Shown: positions 10,898-19,488, counted from the first letter of the stretch. The stretch: DNA of 64,000 nucleotides from JAKFEW01 sp036675505 (GCA_036675505.1 JAKFEW010000141.1:1-64000); one strand, 5' to 3'. Notes: generated from the letters alone by a model not told the origin. Made by a program: numbers and translations.

Positions 10898-12508
10898 TCA
10901 GGGCGCGGGCTTCCAGGCCCGGATCGCCTTGATGCCTTCATCATGGGCCCCATCCTTGTTCGCGAGCAGCGCCCCCACGATCGCCCCGCCGATCGCCAGC
11001 GCGCCTGCCTCGATCTCCTTGCGGCGCGTGTTCGTGCCATCCGCCTCGGTGGGTCCCACGGCCAGGCTGTTGAAGACGTTGTCGACGCCCTCCGTCGAGC
11101 CGCGCGTGGTGAGCAGGTACTCGCGGATCACGAAGTCGCCGAGATCCGCCGGCTTGTCGATCCGGAACGCGTCGGCGGGCGGGCGGCCCGCGTTGGCCTC
11201 GCGGAAGTAGCCCTGCGACTCGAAGAACGCGGCATCGCGCCGCAGCGCCTCGGTCGCCTTCTCGCGGGTCTCGCGCAGCACGGTCACCATGGTGGTGACG
11301 GCCGGGGCGGGGGGCTTGGTCCAGTAAGCCGCGACGTCACTGGTGATCGTCACCTCGGGCAGGTTCACGGTCGCGAGGATTACGTCGGACATGCGGCGCG
11401 CGACCTTCTCGGACTCCGCGCGGGGTGCCGCGCGCAGCCCGACGGCCGCGGATTCGGCGTTGATCTCTTCGAGGAAGGTCCGGACGACCACCCTGAGCGA
11501 TTCGCTCACGGCGCCCGTCTTGATGACGATTTTCTCGGGTCCCGACACGCTCATCGCATCGGCCATGATGCCGACCAGGAACTCGCGCATGAAGCGCGAG
11601 GCCAGTGCCGTGTCCTCATCGACGGCGGCCGTGTCGCCGCTCGGGGCGGTGACGAGGTCGAGCGCGAGGCGGCGGTCGATGCGCGCGATCGGCGGCACCG
11701 CCACGACCACCACGTTGGTCGCGAGCGCGGCCGGCAGGTGCAGGGTGTAGCCGCCGCGGTCGTCGGTGTAGATCGCGAGGACCGGCTCGCCGGCCGGATC
11801 GCGGCCGATCGGGATCAGAGCGCCCGTGCGCAGGTCGACGACGCCGATGACCATGCCGGCGGCGGGCAGGATCTCGCCCACGGCGGGCGCGGCGCCGGCG
11901 GACGGCGTGGCGGCGGGCGCTGCGGCGGCCTGACGCAGGCCGAGCCCGGCGAGCGCATAGCCGGCACCCTTGTCTGAAATCAGGCCCGCGCCCTTATCCG
12001 AGATGATGCCAGCCCCCTTGTCCGAGATGATCCCTGCGCCCTTGTCCGAGATGATCCCTGCGCCCTTGTCCGAGATGATGCCCGAACCCCAGGCCGCGAG
12101 CAGGCCACCGCCGTTGTTGGCGATCAGGTTGCCTGCATTGTTCGCGACGAGGTTGCCGCTGTTGTTCGCGATCAGCGACGCGTCCGCGAACGCGACGGCC
12201 GAGCCGCCGTGGTTCGAGATCACGCGTCCGACGCCGGATTTGACCGCGTAGCCCGCGTCGAGCCGCACGGTGCCGGTGAGCGTGAGCGTGTCGGGCGCGG
12301 CGGTGAGCGCGGCGGGCGTGCGCGAGGCCGTGGCGGCGGTCGGGGTGACCGTGGCACGTAGACCGGCCGGCGCCTGCGACGCGGCCGGTGCCGGCGGCTT
12401 GCTCGCGCGGGCGGCGGGCACCTTGGCCGGCGAGGTCACCTGGCAGGCGGTGAGCAGGAGCGCTGTCGCGAGGACGAGGCGCGGGAGGGCGGAACGTCGG
12501 GAGGCCAT
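10898..12508 (-). CDS. Repeat lipoprotein with SDKGAGII octapeptide array
   Basis: A 536-residue lipoprotein (lipobox LLLTAC near residue 22). After an Ala/Pro-rich linker there is a striking repeat tract at about 100-190. It contains ISNHGGSAV, then IANNSGNLV, ANNAGNLI and ANNGGGLL, then five copies of the octapeptide SDKGAGII/LI. The remaining about 340 residues include a carboxypeptidase-regulatory-like beta segment (LAIYTDDRGGYTLHLP) and an alpha-helical C-terminal region of no known family. The gene is convergent with the EF-hand lipoprotein (10-bp gap). The start codon lies exactly six bases after a TATGTA hexamer and has no ribosome-binding site. Confidence 0.82.
   Translation of the reverse strand: MASRRSALPRLVLATALLLTACQVTSPAKVPAARASKPPAPAASQAPAGLRATVTPTAATASRTPAALTAAPDTLTLTGTVRLDAGYAVKSGVGRVISNHGGSAVAFADASLIANNSGNLVANNAGNLIANNGGGLLAAWGSGIISDKGAGIISDKGAGIISDKGAGIISDKGAGLISDKGAGYALAGLGLRQAAAAPAATPSAGAAPAVGEILPAAGMVIGVVDLRTGALIPIGRDPAGEPVLAIYTDDRGGYTLHLPAALATNVVVVAVPPIARIDRRLALDLVTAPSGDTAAVDEDTALASRFMREFLVGIMADAMSVSGPEKIVIKTGAVSESLRVVVRTFLEEINAESAAVGLRAAPRAESEKVARRMSDVILATVNLPEVTITSDVAAYWTKPPAPAVTTMVTVLRETREKATEALRRDAAFFESQGYFREANAGRPPADAFRIDKPADLGDFVIREYLLTTRGSTEGVDNVFNSLAVGPTEADGTNTRRKEIEAGALAIGGAIVGALLANKDGAHDEGIKAIRAWKPAP
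11961..12080 (-). repeat. Five tandem 24-nt repeats encoding SDKGAGII-type octapeptides
   Basis: Units start at 11961, 11985, 12009, 12033 and 12057 (plus coordinates). The last two differ at a single base, which indicates recent duplication. The outer units are more diverged. All keep the reading frame of the lipoprotein gene. Confidence 0.92.
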
Positions 12509-12514
12509 GATCGC

Positions 12515-12520
12515 TACATA
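12515..12520 (-). promoter_or_regulatory. -10-like hexamer TATGTA, six bases before start codon
   Basis: On the minus strand GGGTATGTA is followed by six bases and then the ATG of the repeat lipoprotein. This spacing would place transcription initiation on the start codon itself (leaderless mRNA). The spacing recurs at five other genes in this window. Confidence 0.45.
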
Positions 12521-12551
12521 CCCGACGCCAGTCCGGCTCGTTCACCCGCGC

Positions 12552-13139
12552 TTAAGGCGGAATGCCCAGCCGGCGATTGATTTTGGCCAGCGCCTTGATG
12601 ATCTCGTGCTGCACCTCCTTCTCGGCGGACAGCGCCACGCCGATGAGGAACAGGCGCGCGCGCTCGCGCCCCTTGATGCCGAGCGCGGGGACGGCGGCCA
12701 GCGGCATCTCGGCATAGAACCGCTCGAGCAGCTCCGTCGCGTCATCGACCGGCAAGGTCCGCGCGACCAGGGTCGCCATGTAGAAGCGGTGGCCGCCCAG
12801 GCTCTGGTCGAGGATGCGCGCCCCGGCCCAGTTGCCGAGCTCGACCGAGCGGAACCGGCTCATGAGCTGGACGATGAAGCCCCGCAGGGTATCGCCCTCG
12901 GCGTCGTCCTGGTCCCACTTCTCGTAGAGGGCGAGCAGGGTCGGCCGGGCCAGCATCTTCCTGAAGTGCTGGCTGATGCCCAGCAGCCGCTCCACGAGGC
13001 CGAGGTCCGTGATCGCGAGGATGTGCGCGTGGGTGATGCGCTCCATCTCGGGCGTGAAATCGACGGTGTCCAGCTCCCATTCGTCAGTGATGTCGCCACC
13101 ACTGCGGTTGATGAGATCGACGAACTCGCGGGCATTCAT
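12552..13139 (-). CDS. Conserved hypothetical alpha-helical cytoplasmic protein
   Basis: A 195-residue soluble protein with no signal peptide, no membrane segment and no motif I recognise. It is predicted to be largely helical (for example LLERFYAEMPLAAVPAL and KEVQHEIIKALAKINRRLG). The ATG at 13139 is preferred because GGAGG lies eight bases upstream; a further in-frame ATG at 13184 overlaps the preceding gene's stop region. It is the last gene of the methionine cluster, about 40 bp after the cystathionine-synthase-like gene on the same strand, so it may be co-transcribed. Function unknown. Confidence 0.6.
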   Translation of the reverse strand: MNAREFVDLINRSGGDITDEWELDTVDFTPEMERITHAHILAITDLGLVERLLGISQHFRKMLARPTLLALYEKWDQDDAEGDTLRGFIVQLMSRFRSVELGNWAGARILDQSLGGHRFYMATLVARTLPVDDATELLERFYAEMPLAAVPALGIKGRERARLFLIGVALSAEKEVQHEIIKALAKINRRLGIPP

Positions 13140-13180
13140 CCGCGCGACCTCCAGTGCCCGAGTCGACGGGCGTGGTCGCT

Positions 13181-14662
13181 TCATACCCGGCGAGCCGACT
13201 TCCCCCCGCCGAGCGCGTGTTCGAAGCAGGCCAGCAACGCGACGGGATCCTCGAGCCCGACGCTCACGCGCACCAGGTGCCGGCTGACGCCGCAGGCTTC
13301 GGCCCAGTCCAGCTCCTGGTAGTGCGCGAGCAACGTGTACGGGCAGGCCAGCGTCGTGCGCAGGCCGAAGCTCGGGCCCTTCTGCACCGCGAGCCGGTCG
13401 TAGAAGCGCGGCGCCGTGTGGGCGGCGTCGCGCAGCAGCAGCGAGAACATGCCGCCGTAGCCGCCGTGCGGGCGCAGCGCCGTGCGATACAGCTCGGGCG
13501 TCTCATGCTTGGGGTGGTAGACCCGCTCCACCGCCGGGTGCGCCGTGAGCGCGTCGGCGATGAGCTCGGCGTGGCGGTTGATGCGCGACATCCGCGCCTC
13601 GAAATCGGCCGACCCGCGCAGCAGCGCCTCCGCGTCGTCGCCGAAGAGCAGCTCGTCGCCGTCCCGCCCGCCGCGGCCGAACGCGGCCGCGAGGCGGTCG
13701 TGGAGGGGCGATGCGGGGTTGAGCACGAGCGCGCCGCCCAGCGCGTCGCCGTTGCCCGAGAAGGCCTTCGTGAGGCTCGCGACCAGCACGTCGGCGTAGG
13801 GCTCGAAGTCGTGGTTGAAGAAGGTGCCCGTCGAGTCGTCGACCACCAGCGGCACGCCGGCGGCGCGCGTCAGCGCGGCCACCCGGGCGAGGTCGACGCT
13901 GCGCATCAACGGGTTGCCCGGCAGCTCCAGGAACACGCCCGCCAGCATGCCTGCCGCGAGCTGGCGCGCGAGGGTCGCGAGGTCGGCTGCATCCGCGTGG
14001 GGGTAGAACGCCGCGCCTTCACCCAGGCGCTGCTGGAGCTTCAGGGTGTCGATGTAAGGGAAGCCGAGCTGGGCGGTGGGGCGGCCGGGGTGCAGCGCCT
14101 GCATGAGCCGCAGGGCCTGCGCGAGCGCGGCCATGCCGGAGGGGTACAGCGACACCTGCGGTGCGGGCATCCCGGCGATCGCCGCCACCCGCGCGCGCAG
14201 GCCCGTGCGGACCGCGGCCGCGTCGGGGCGATCGCCCCGCCCCGCGAGCGCCGCCGCCGCCCGCCGCGACGAGACGATCTCGCCCGCATGCTGCCAGAAC
14301 TGCTTCGCGACGCCCCAGGCCGCCGCCGGCAGGCGCACCGCGAAGACGCCCGCGTACGCCGAGGCCGTGCCGCTCGCGCCGTGGCGGGCCAGGTAGGCCA
14401 GGCAGCGCTCGGCGACGATCGCCGAGGGCAGCACCAGCACTCGCTCGCCGGGGCCGGCCAGCGCCTCCTCCGCCGCGGCGATCAGCGCCTTCACCTGCGG
14501 GTGGAACACGAAGCGCGGGTAGCCGGCCTGCAGCGCGTCGACGACCCGCGGATCGCCTTCCTCGTAGCCCAGCACGTCGGCCCAGGTGGGCATCGAGACC
14601 GAGACCGCGTGCGGCACGTCCGGGATCGGCCGGCCCAGCGGCGTCACGGCGTGCGCGCTCAC
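13181..14662 (-). CDS. PLP-dependent cystathionine gamma-synthase-like enzyme (Cys/Met metabolism family)
   Basis: A 493-residue protein of the Cys/Met metabolism PLP family. It has LYPSGMAALAQALRLM (cofactor phosphate region), VVDDSTGTFF (cofactor Asp) and ASLTKAFSGNGDALGG with the Schiff-base lysine at about K299. The C-terminal HLVRVSVGLEDP is a family signature. It carries an N-terminal extension and an atypical core, resembling the fungal-type cystathionine gamma-synthase branch more than bacterial MetB. Its GTG start overlaps the stop of the upstream MetX-MetB fusion (GTGA), so translation is coupled. Two PLP enzymes of the same family in one operon suggest different steps, for example sulfhydrylation versus transsulfuration; which does which is unknown. 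Confidence 0.8.
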   Translation of the reverse strand: MSAHAVTPLGRPIPDVPHAVSVSMPTWADVLGYEEGDPRVVDALQAGYPRFVFHPQVKALIAAAEEALAGPGERVLVLPSAIVAERCLAYLARHGASGTASAYAGVFAVRLPAAAWGVAKQFWQHAGEIVSSRRAAAALAGRGDRPDAAAVRTGLRARVAAIAGMPAPQVSLYPSGMAALAQALRLMQALHPGRPTAQLGFPYIDTLKLQQRLGEGAAFYPHADAADLATLARQLAAGMLAGVFLELPGNPLMRSVDLARVAALTRAAGVPLVVDDSTGTFFNHDFEPYADVLVASLTKAFSGNGDALGGALVLNPASPLHDRLAAAFGRGGRDGDELLFGDDAEALLRGSADFEARMSRINRHAELIADALTAHPAVERVYHPKHETPELYRTALRPHGGYGGMFSLLLRDAAHTAPRFYDRLAVQKGPSFGLRTTLACPYTLLAHYQELDWAEACGVSRHLVRVSVGLEDPVALLACFEHALGGGKSARRV

Positions 14663-17028
14663 CGGCCGGCCGCCACGTCGAGCGCCTGGGCCACGTCGCG
14701 GATCAGGTCGTCGGGGTGCTCCACGCCCACCGAGAAGCGCACCAGCGTCTCGGTGATGCCGAGCTTGGCACGCTCCACCGCCGGCATCGCCGCGTGCGAC
14801 ATCGTGGCCGGGTGGCAGACCAGCGACTCGATGCCGCCCAGGCTCTCAGCCAGCGTGAAGCGGTCGAGCGCGCGCAGGAACACGCGCACGCGCTCCGGCG
14901 GCAGGTTCAGGTCTGCCGTCAAGACGCCGGAGCCGCCGTGCATCTGGCGGCGCGCGAGCTCGAGCTGCGGGTGCGAGTGGTGGAACGGGTAGCGCAGGTA
15001 GGTCACCTCGGGCCGGCCTTCGAGGAACTCAGCGAGCAGCAGCGCATTCTTCTCGTGCCGCTCCATCCGCAGCGGCAGGGTCTTGAGGCCGCGCGTGATC
15101 AGCCAGGCGTCGAAGGGCGAGGGGTTGAGGCCGAGGGCCTTCTGCGCGAAGACCATCTTGCGCTTCCAGTCCGCGGAGTTGGTGCAGACCACGCCGCCCA
15201 GGCAGTCCGAGTGCCCGTTGATGTACTTGGTGGTGCTCGCGAGCGACAGGTCGGCGCCGAGGTCGAGCGGCCTTTGGCAGAAGCTCGAGGCGAAGGTGTT
15301 GTCGACCACCAGCGTGGAGCCCGCACGCCTGGCGTACTTCGAAAGCTCGCGGATGTCGATCACCTTGAGCAGCGGGTTGGTGGGCGACTCGATCCACACC
15401 AGCGCCGGCTGCTTCTCGAGCACCAGCCTGTAGTTCTCGGGGTTCGAGAAGTCGACGTATTCGATCCGCACGCCGAACTTCGCGAAGACCTGGTCGAACA
15501 TCCTGTAGGTGCAGCCGTAGATGACCTCCTCCGCGAGCACGAGATCGCCGCTCTTGAGCGTCGAGACGACCGCCGTGATCGCCGAGACGCCGCTCGCGAA
15601 GACCGTGGCATGGTCCGCGTTCTCGAGGTTGGCGAGGATCTGCTCGAGGTTGACGAAGTTCGGGTTGCCGCTGCGCGTGTAGTCGAAGCCGCTCTCGTTG
15701 CCGCTCTCGAAGGTGGAAGTGAGGTAGACCGGAGGGATCAGCGCGCCGGTCTGCTCGCGGTAGCCGTGGCCGCGGTGGATCGCGCGCGTGGCGAAGCCTT
15801 CCACGGCCTGGGCCGGGTAGAGGTGGCGCACCAGGTCGGGCACGGAGGCCTCGAAGCGCTCGTTGAGGAAGTGGTCGTGGCCGTTGACCTCGTCGTTCGC
15901 GAAGTAGATCTCGACCAGCTCGCGCTGCACCTCGGGCAGCGCGTCGCGCACGTCGCGGTAGAAGTCGAACTGGCGGTCGGGGTCGAAGAGCACGTCGCCG
16001 CCGATCGAGAAGCCGACCAGCTGGCATTCCAGCGCCGCGAGCCTGGCTGCGACCTCCTCGGGCGTGCGCACGTGCGCTTCGGCCACCATCTTGCACAGCG
16101 AGGCCAGGCCGTCGGCCGTGAAGCGGCGCTCGAAGGCCTCGCCCTGGTGGTCGATCCAGGCCGCGAGGCTGGTGAGCGCCGCGGCCTCGTCGGTCCAGCG
16201 CGCGAGGTCCTCGTCCAGGCGCTGCTGGAAGAAGCGCGGCGTGACGAAGCGGAAGAAGCCGATCTTGCGCGCCAGCCGGAGTGCCGTGCGGCGATCGTAG
16301 GTGCGGGCCAGGCCGTCGAACTGGCCCATCACGTGGGCGTAGACGTGGTCGAAGGCGCGCGTGCGGCCGAGCAGATCCTGGAAGCTCTCGTGCAGGCAGC
16401 GCAGGAGGCCCGGGATCGCCTGCGCGTCGGCATCGAGCAGCTCGGCCTGCAGCGCGAAGAACGTGCTGGCAGGCCCGCCGATGCAGGAGTTGCCGGAGAT
16501 GTCGAGGATCCGCTCGACGTGGATGCGGTCCTGGAACAGCCACTCGAGGCCCTGGCCGCCGCCGATCGAGCCGCCCACCACCGCATGGATCCGCGTGACG
16601 CCGTGGGCCTCGAGCACGCGCGCGGTGAGCGCGATCGTGTCGCGGAACGAGAGCGGCCCGAGGCCCGCGAGCTCGGTGGCATCGGAAGACCGGCCATTGC
16701 CGCCCACGTGGTCCACGCAGATCACCTGCACGCGGTCCGTGTCGAGCAGCTTCTGGGGGCCCACGCAGCGCGACCACCAGCCGTCGCCCTGGGTGCTGCG
16801 GCCGTTCACGAAGGCGCGCGACGTGCCGGTGAGCGCCGGGTGCAGCACGACCACGGGCTTGCCTTCGCCGGCACCAAAGACGCAGTAGGCCAGCCGGGCC
16901 TGCGGCACCACCGCCCCCGAGGAGAGCGCGAAGTCCGCGATCTCGCTGAACTGGACGACGGGATCGCCCCCGTCGTCGTTTTGCTCGACGAAGGACGAGG
17001 TGGTGGTCGGTCGCGGGGCTGTGGTCAT
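14659..17028 (-). CDS. metX-metB: Fusion of homoserine O-acetyltransferase (MetX) and cystathionine gamma-synthase/O-acetylhomoserine sulfhydrylase (MetB/MetZ)
   Basis: One 789-residue protein joins two consecutive methionine-pathway enzymes. Residues about 25-400 are an alpha/beta-hydrolase of the MetX type: nucleophile Ser154 in VVGGSIGGGQG, with Asp345 (GGDVLF) and His384 (NGHDHFL) completing the triad. Residues about 405-789 are a Cys/Met PLP enzyme: YTRSGNPN, FASGVSAITAVVSTLKSGD, VVDNTFASS and PLP Lys601 in STTKYINGHSDCLGG, ending in a VRFSVGVEHPDDL signature. The expected pathway is homoserine to O-acetyl-homoserine to cystathionine or homocysteine in one polypeptide. The ATG at 17028 follows GGAGG by about ten bases. 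An open frame 40 codons further upstream runs through the leader hairpin and is not counted. First gene of a coupled operon. Confidence 0.88.
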   Translation of the reverse strand: MTTAPRPTTTSSFVEQNDDGGDPVVQFSEIADFALSSGAVVPQARLAYCVFGAGEGKPVVVLHPALTGTSRAFVNGRSTQGDGWWSRCVGPQKLLDTDRVQVICVDHVGGNGRSSDATELAGLGPLSFRDTIALTARVLEAHGVTRIHAVVGGSIGGGQGLEWLFQDRIHVERILDISGNSCIGGPASTFFALQAELLDADAQAIPGLLRCLHESFQDLLGRTRAFDHVYAHVMGQFDGLARTYDRRTALRLARKIGFFRFVTPRFFQQRLDEDLARWTDEAAALTSLAAWIDHQGEAFERRFTADGLASLCKMVAEAHVRTPEEVAARLAALECQLVGFSIGGDVLFDPDRQFDFYRDVRDALPEVQRELVEIYFANDEVNGHDHFLNERFEASVPDLVRHLYPAQAVEGFATRAIHRGHGYREQTGALIPPVYLTSTFESGNESGFDYTRSGNPNFVNLEQILANLENADHATVFASGVSAITAVVSTLKSGDLVLAEEVIYGCTYRMFDQVFAKFGVRIEYVDFSNPENYRLVLEKQPALVWIESPTNPLLKVIDIRELSKYARRAGSTLVVDNTFASSFCQRPLDLGADLSLASTTKYINGHSDCLGGVVCTNSADWKRKMVFAQKALGLNPSPFDAWLITRGLKTLPLRMERHEKNALLLAEFLEGRPEVTYLRYPFHHSHPQLELARRQMHGGSGVLTADLNLPPERVRVFLRALDRFTLAESLGGIESLVCHPATMSHAAMPAVERAKLGITETLVRFSVGVEHPDDLIRDVAQALDVAAGR

Positions 17029-17200
17029 GGGCGTGGGTCCTCCAAAACGATAGCCCGCCGTTCGCTTCACGGCGGGCTGCATTTTGTCGGGGGGCTTCGA
17101 GCCTGGCCCCCAAAAGGCCAGGAAGAAGCGGCCACGGATGGCCCCCACGCTTTAGCAGTTTACGCCCGCAAGCTGTGATCAAATCGGCGTTGTATTCGGT
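17029..17200 (-). promoter_or_regulatory. Structured 5' leader of the metX-metB operon, possible attenuator or riboswitch
   Basis: On the minus strand the leader holds a 7-bp hairpin (arms 17102-17108 and 17116-17122), a short GGCTCGAAGCC stem, and a perfect 9-bp GC-rich hairpin. The last has arms 17052-17060 and 17070-17078, is followed by ATCGTTTT, and sits just ahead of the Shine-Dalgarno. A terminator-like stem in front of a methionine operon suggests transcription attenuation. I could not match the conserved core of SAM-I (S-box), SAM-IV or T-box leaders, so the class is unassigned. An AT-richer stretch around 17160-17220 probably contains the promoter. Confidence 0.5.
17052..17078 (-). 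terminator. Perfect 9-bp GC-rich hairpin with downstream T run in the metX-metB leader
   Basis: Arms AGCCCGCCG and CGGCGGGCT enclose a nine-base loop. The minus-strand flank reads ATCGTTTT. No gene on the plus strand ends here, so the element most likely acts on the metX-metB transcript. Confidence 0.5.
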
Positions 17201-17378
17201 TGTACGGCTACTCTAACCAATGGTCGGGAGCCGGTCAAGTGGCAGGAGGGGGCGAAAGCGGGGCGCCATGCCGCTTGGGCGGTCGATTTCCGGTTGAACC
17301 GGCGGTGCACCCCTTGTCGCGCGGGGCCGGGTTGCCTACGCTCGGGCTGATGATGTCCGGTCGAAGAAGGAGGGCGCC
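17201..17378. other. Remaining intergenic region upstream of the DUF5335-like gene
   Basis: Together with the metX-metB leader this makes a 350-bp non-coding gap between divergent genes. It is less GC-rich near 17200-17230 and GC-rich afterwards. GAAGGAGGG lies just before the ATG at 17379. I see no further structure. Confidence 0.4.
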
Positions 17379-17750
17379 ATGCCTATCACCGAAATCCCGC
17401 GCGAGAACTGGCAGTATTACCTGGACGCGCTGAGCAACCGCGAGACCTCACACGCGGTGACCGTCTGCCTCGAAGGGGCCGAGCCGCAAATCCGCTCGCT
17501 CGCCCAGGACCTGCCGTTGATCGGGATCTCCCGCATCGGGAAGGGCAAGGACGCGGACGACATCGAGGTCGTGGTCGGTGGCGTCGAAAAGGGGTCGCCG
17601 AACGTCACCCACGTGGTGAAGGCCCCGACCCGCGTGGTGGTCGAGGAGACCGAGGACGGCCGCGCCTGCCGCGTGGACATCGAGGACGGCGCGCAGGTGA
17701 AGACCGTCATTTTCTTCGGGGAAGTCGCGGGCGGCGGGACGACCCGGTAG
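17379..17750 (+). CDS. Small conserved protein resembling DUF5335
   Basis: A 123-residue soluble protein that begins MPITEIPRENWQYYLDALSN and continues with a beta-rich body (LPLIGISRIGKGKDADDIEVV). The N-terminal IPRE.W..FLD-like pattern and size recall the DUF5335 family, whose function is unknown. This is recognition from memory and has not been confirmed by a search. A strong GGAGGG ribosome-binding site precedes the start. It is convergent with the next lipoprotein gene. Confidence 0.7.
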   Translation: MPITEIPRENWQYYLDALSNRETSHAVTVCLEGAEPQIRSLAQDLPLIGISRIGKGKDADDIEVVVGGVEKGSPNVTHVVKAPTRVVVEETEDGRACRVDIEDGAQVKTVIFFGEVAGGGTTR

Positions 17751-17792
17751 GCGTCGCGCCGCGCCGAGCGGTCGGCTGGTCGCGCCGACCGC

Positions 17793-18323
17793 TCAGGGGC
17801 AGGTCGACCCTGTGACCTCGAAGTCGCCCTCGTGGATCCAGGCGTCGGCGAACGAGAGGGCTTGCGAGTCGAGCCACATGACGTCGTGGACGTCCTCGCC
17901 GGTGGTCTTGGTCGCGTGGTCCGCGATCGTGAGCGTGAAAGGCGTGCCGTCCGACCAGGTGCCGGTCACGGTGGCCGTATCGCCGGCGATCGTGATCCGC
18001 GAGACCGTGCCCTTCAGGTGGAGGGGCTCGGGCAGCGGATTCGGCGCCTGGAACAGGATGTCGTTCATCACGTAAAGCGAGACGGTGCCGCGCGTGCCCT
18101 TGTCGGTGCTGGTCGCGTTGACGGAAAGTCTGTAGAACTGCCCATTGCCGATGTGCGAGTCGCCGGTGCCGCGCACGCTCGCGCAGGTCGTCGGGGCCGC
18201 GAGCAACGAGCGGGAGGACGAGCGTTCCGCCGAAGCCTCCGGTGGCGCCACGCCAGGGCCCTGGGGGGCGCTGCAGGCCGCGAGCAGGAGCGTTGCGCAG
18301 ACTGCGAGGGCGGGGAAACGCAT
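17793..18323 (-). CDS. Small secreted lipoprotein, unknown function
   Basis: A 176-residue protein with a clear lipoprotein signal (MRFPALAVCATLLLAAC). A low-complexity linker and a beta-rich domain follow (GNGQFYRLSVNATST, SRITIAGDTATVTGTWSDG), reminiscent of immunoglobulin-like or post-SET beta sandwiches. The start at 18323 has GGAGGT seven bases upstream. It has no recognisable catalytic motif. Confidence 0.75.
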   Translation of the reverse strand: MRFPALAVCATLLLAACSAPQGPGVAPPEASAERSSSRSLLAAPTTCASVRGTGDSHIGNGQFYRLSVNATSTDKGTRGTVSLYVMNDILFQAPNPLPEPLHLKGTVSRITIAGDTATVTGTWSDGTPFTLTIADHATKTTGEDVHDVMWLDSQALSFADAWIHEGDFEVTGSTCP

Positions 18324-18496
18324 GGATGTTACCTCCGGAGGATGCGGGTAAACCTTTATGAAGGTACGTGAGGCCCCCGCATGATCGCAACGCTCGGCTC
18401 CCTGCCAGGCACATCGGCGCGTCTCCGGGTATAGGGGGGAGACCAGCCAAGCTGGCCGTCGCACCTACCCTGTGCCTACTCCGACGGAGCCCGTGC

Positions 18497-19480
18497 ATGT
18501 CCACCTTCCCCGACTGGGTTCCCTTTCTCGCCGCCACCGTGCTGTTCTACGGCCTGGCGCAGGCGCTCACCAAGCAGTACATGGCCAACCTGACGGCGGC
18601 CGCGTTCATCGTGCTGTACGTCCTCGTGAAGGCCGTGATCAACGCCGGGGCGTTCTTCACGCTGGGCACCCAGCCGCTGCTCGACGTGGTCGCCGGCGCG
18701 TTCATCACGTACGCGCTCATCGGCAACGTGATCAACGGCTTCGCGTGGCTGTTCTTCTACAAGGCCCTCGAGAGCGGCAAGGTCTCGCTGGTCGGGTCGG
18801 TCACGGCGGGCTACCCCGCGCTGACGGTGATCCTGGCCTTGATGTTCCTGGGCGAGAAGCTGGCCTGGTACCAGGGCGTGGGCGTGGCGCTGGTGATCGG
18901 CTCGGGCATCCTGGTGGCGCTGGGCCCGACCGAGCCCGGGCCCGACGGCCCGGCTGGCCCCGCGGCTGCGCCGGAGGTGGCCGCGACGCACACCGAGGGC
19001 GGCGCCCATGTGGCGACCTCGCCCACCCGGCCCGACAACCGCTGGCTGGTCTACAGCCTGCTGGTCTTCGTCGGCTGGGGCGTGTTCTCGGCCTTCATCA
19101 AGGCCGCCTTCAACGCCCCGGGCGCCGAGACCTACAACTTCTTCGTCTGGAATGCCGTCGGCGCGCTGCTCGTGCTGCTGCCCTACGGGTTGTGGGGCGT
19201 CTACAAGGAGGGCGGCATGGGGCGCCCCAGGGACCTGGCCGTCGCGCTCGTGCCCACGCTGCTCTTCGCCCTCGGCGACCTCGCGCTGTTCCGCGCGTAC
19301 GCCACCGGCCCCGCGACGATCGTGTCGCCGCTCTCGGTGGTGTATCCGCTGATCACGCTGCTGTACGCGGCGCCTGTGTTGAAGGAGCGCATCTCGCTGG
19401 TGCAGTGGGTCGCGGTCATGTTGCTGCTCGCGGGCATCGTGGCGGTGTCGATGCCGGCGCCACCGGCGGTGGCGGGCTGA
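18497..19480 (+). CDS. EamA-family (DMT superfamily) transporter
   Basis: A 327-residue inner-membrane protein with ten hydrophobic segments in two EamA repeats separated by an Ala/Pro-rich loop (about 135-180). Both repeats carry the family pattern; the first has LVGSVTAGYPALTVILALMFLGEKL and the second TIVSPLSVVYPLITLLYAAPVLKERI. DMT transporters export or import small metabolites and amino acids; the substrate is unknown. The ATG at 18497 fits the membrane topology and has a weak CGGAG upstream. A GGGTATAGG element at 18427-18435 may be its promoter. Confidence 0.85.
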   Translation: MSTFPDWVPFLAATVLFYGLAQALTKQYMANLTAAAFIVLYVLVKAVINAGAFFTLGTQPLLDVVAGAFITYALIGNVINGFAWLFFYKALESGKVSLVGSVTAGYPALTVILALMFLGEKLAWYQGVGVALVIGSGILVALGPTEPGPDGPAGPAAAPEVAATHTEGGAHVATSPTRPDNRWLVYSLLVFVGWGVFSAFIKAAFNAPGAETYNFFVWNAVGALLVLLPYGLWGVYKEGGMGRPRDLAVALVPTLLFALGDLALFRAYATGPATIVSPLSVVYPLITLLYAAPVLKERISLVQWVAVMLLLAGIVAVSMPAPPAVAG

Positions 19481-19488
19481 GCGGCGAA

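Noticed and set aside
11961..12080. CRISPR-like array
   Set aside because: Units are head-to-tail 24-mers without spacers and encode an in-frame protein repeat; no cas genes nearby.
17029..17148. N-terminal extension of MetX-MetB by 40 residues
   Set aside because: The extension runs through the 9-bp leader hairpin and lacks a ribosome-binding site, whereas ATG 17028 has GGAGG at suitable distance.
14161..17178. Plus-strand open frame of about 1000 codons opposite the methionine genes
   Set aside because: Low-complexity translation and no ribosome-binding site; it mirrors metX-metB and the following PLP gene, whose active-site motifs are intact.
17080..17180. Possible tmRNA tag (plus-strand CGCTTTAGCAG resembles the end of an ALA tag)
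   Set aside because: No tRNA-like ends, no TPsiC arm and no stop codon in the tag; chance similarity inside the metX-metB leader.
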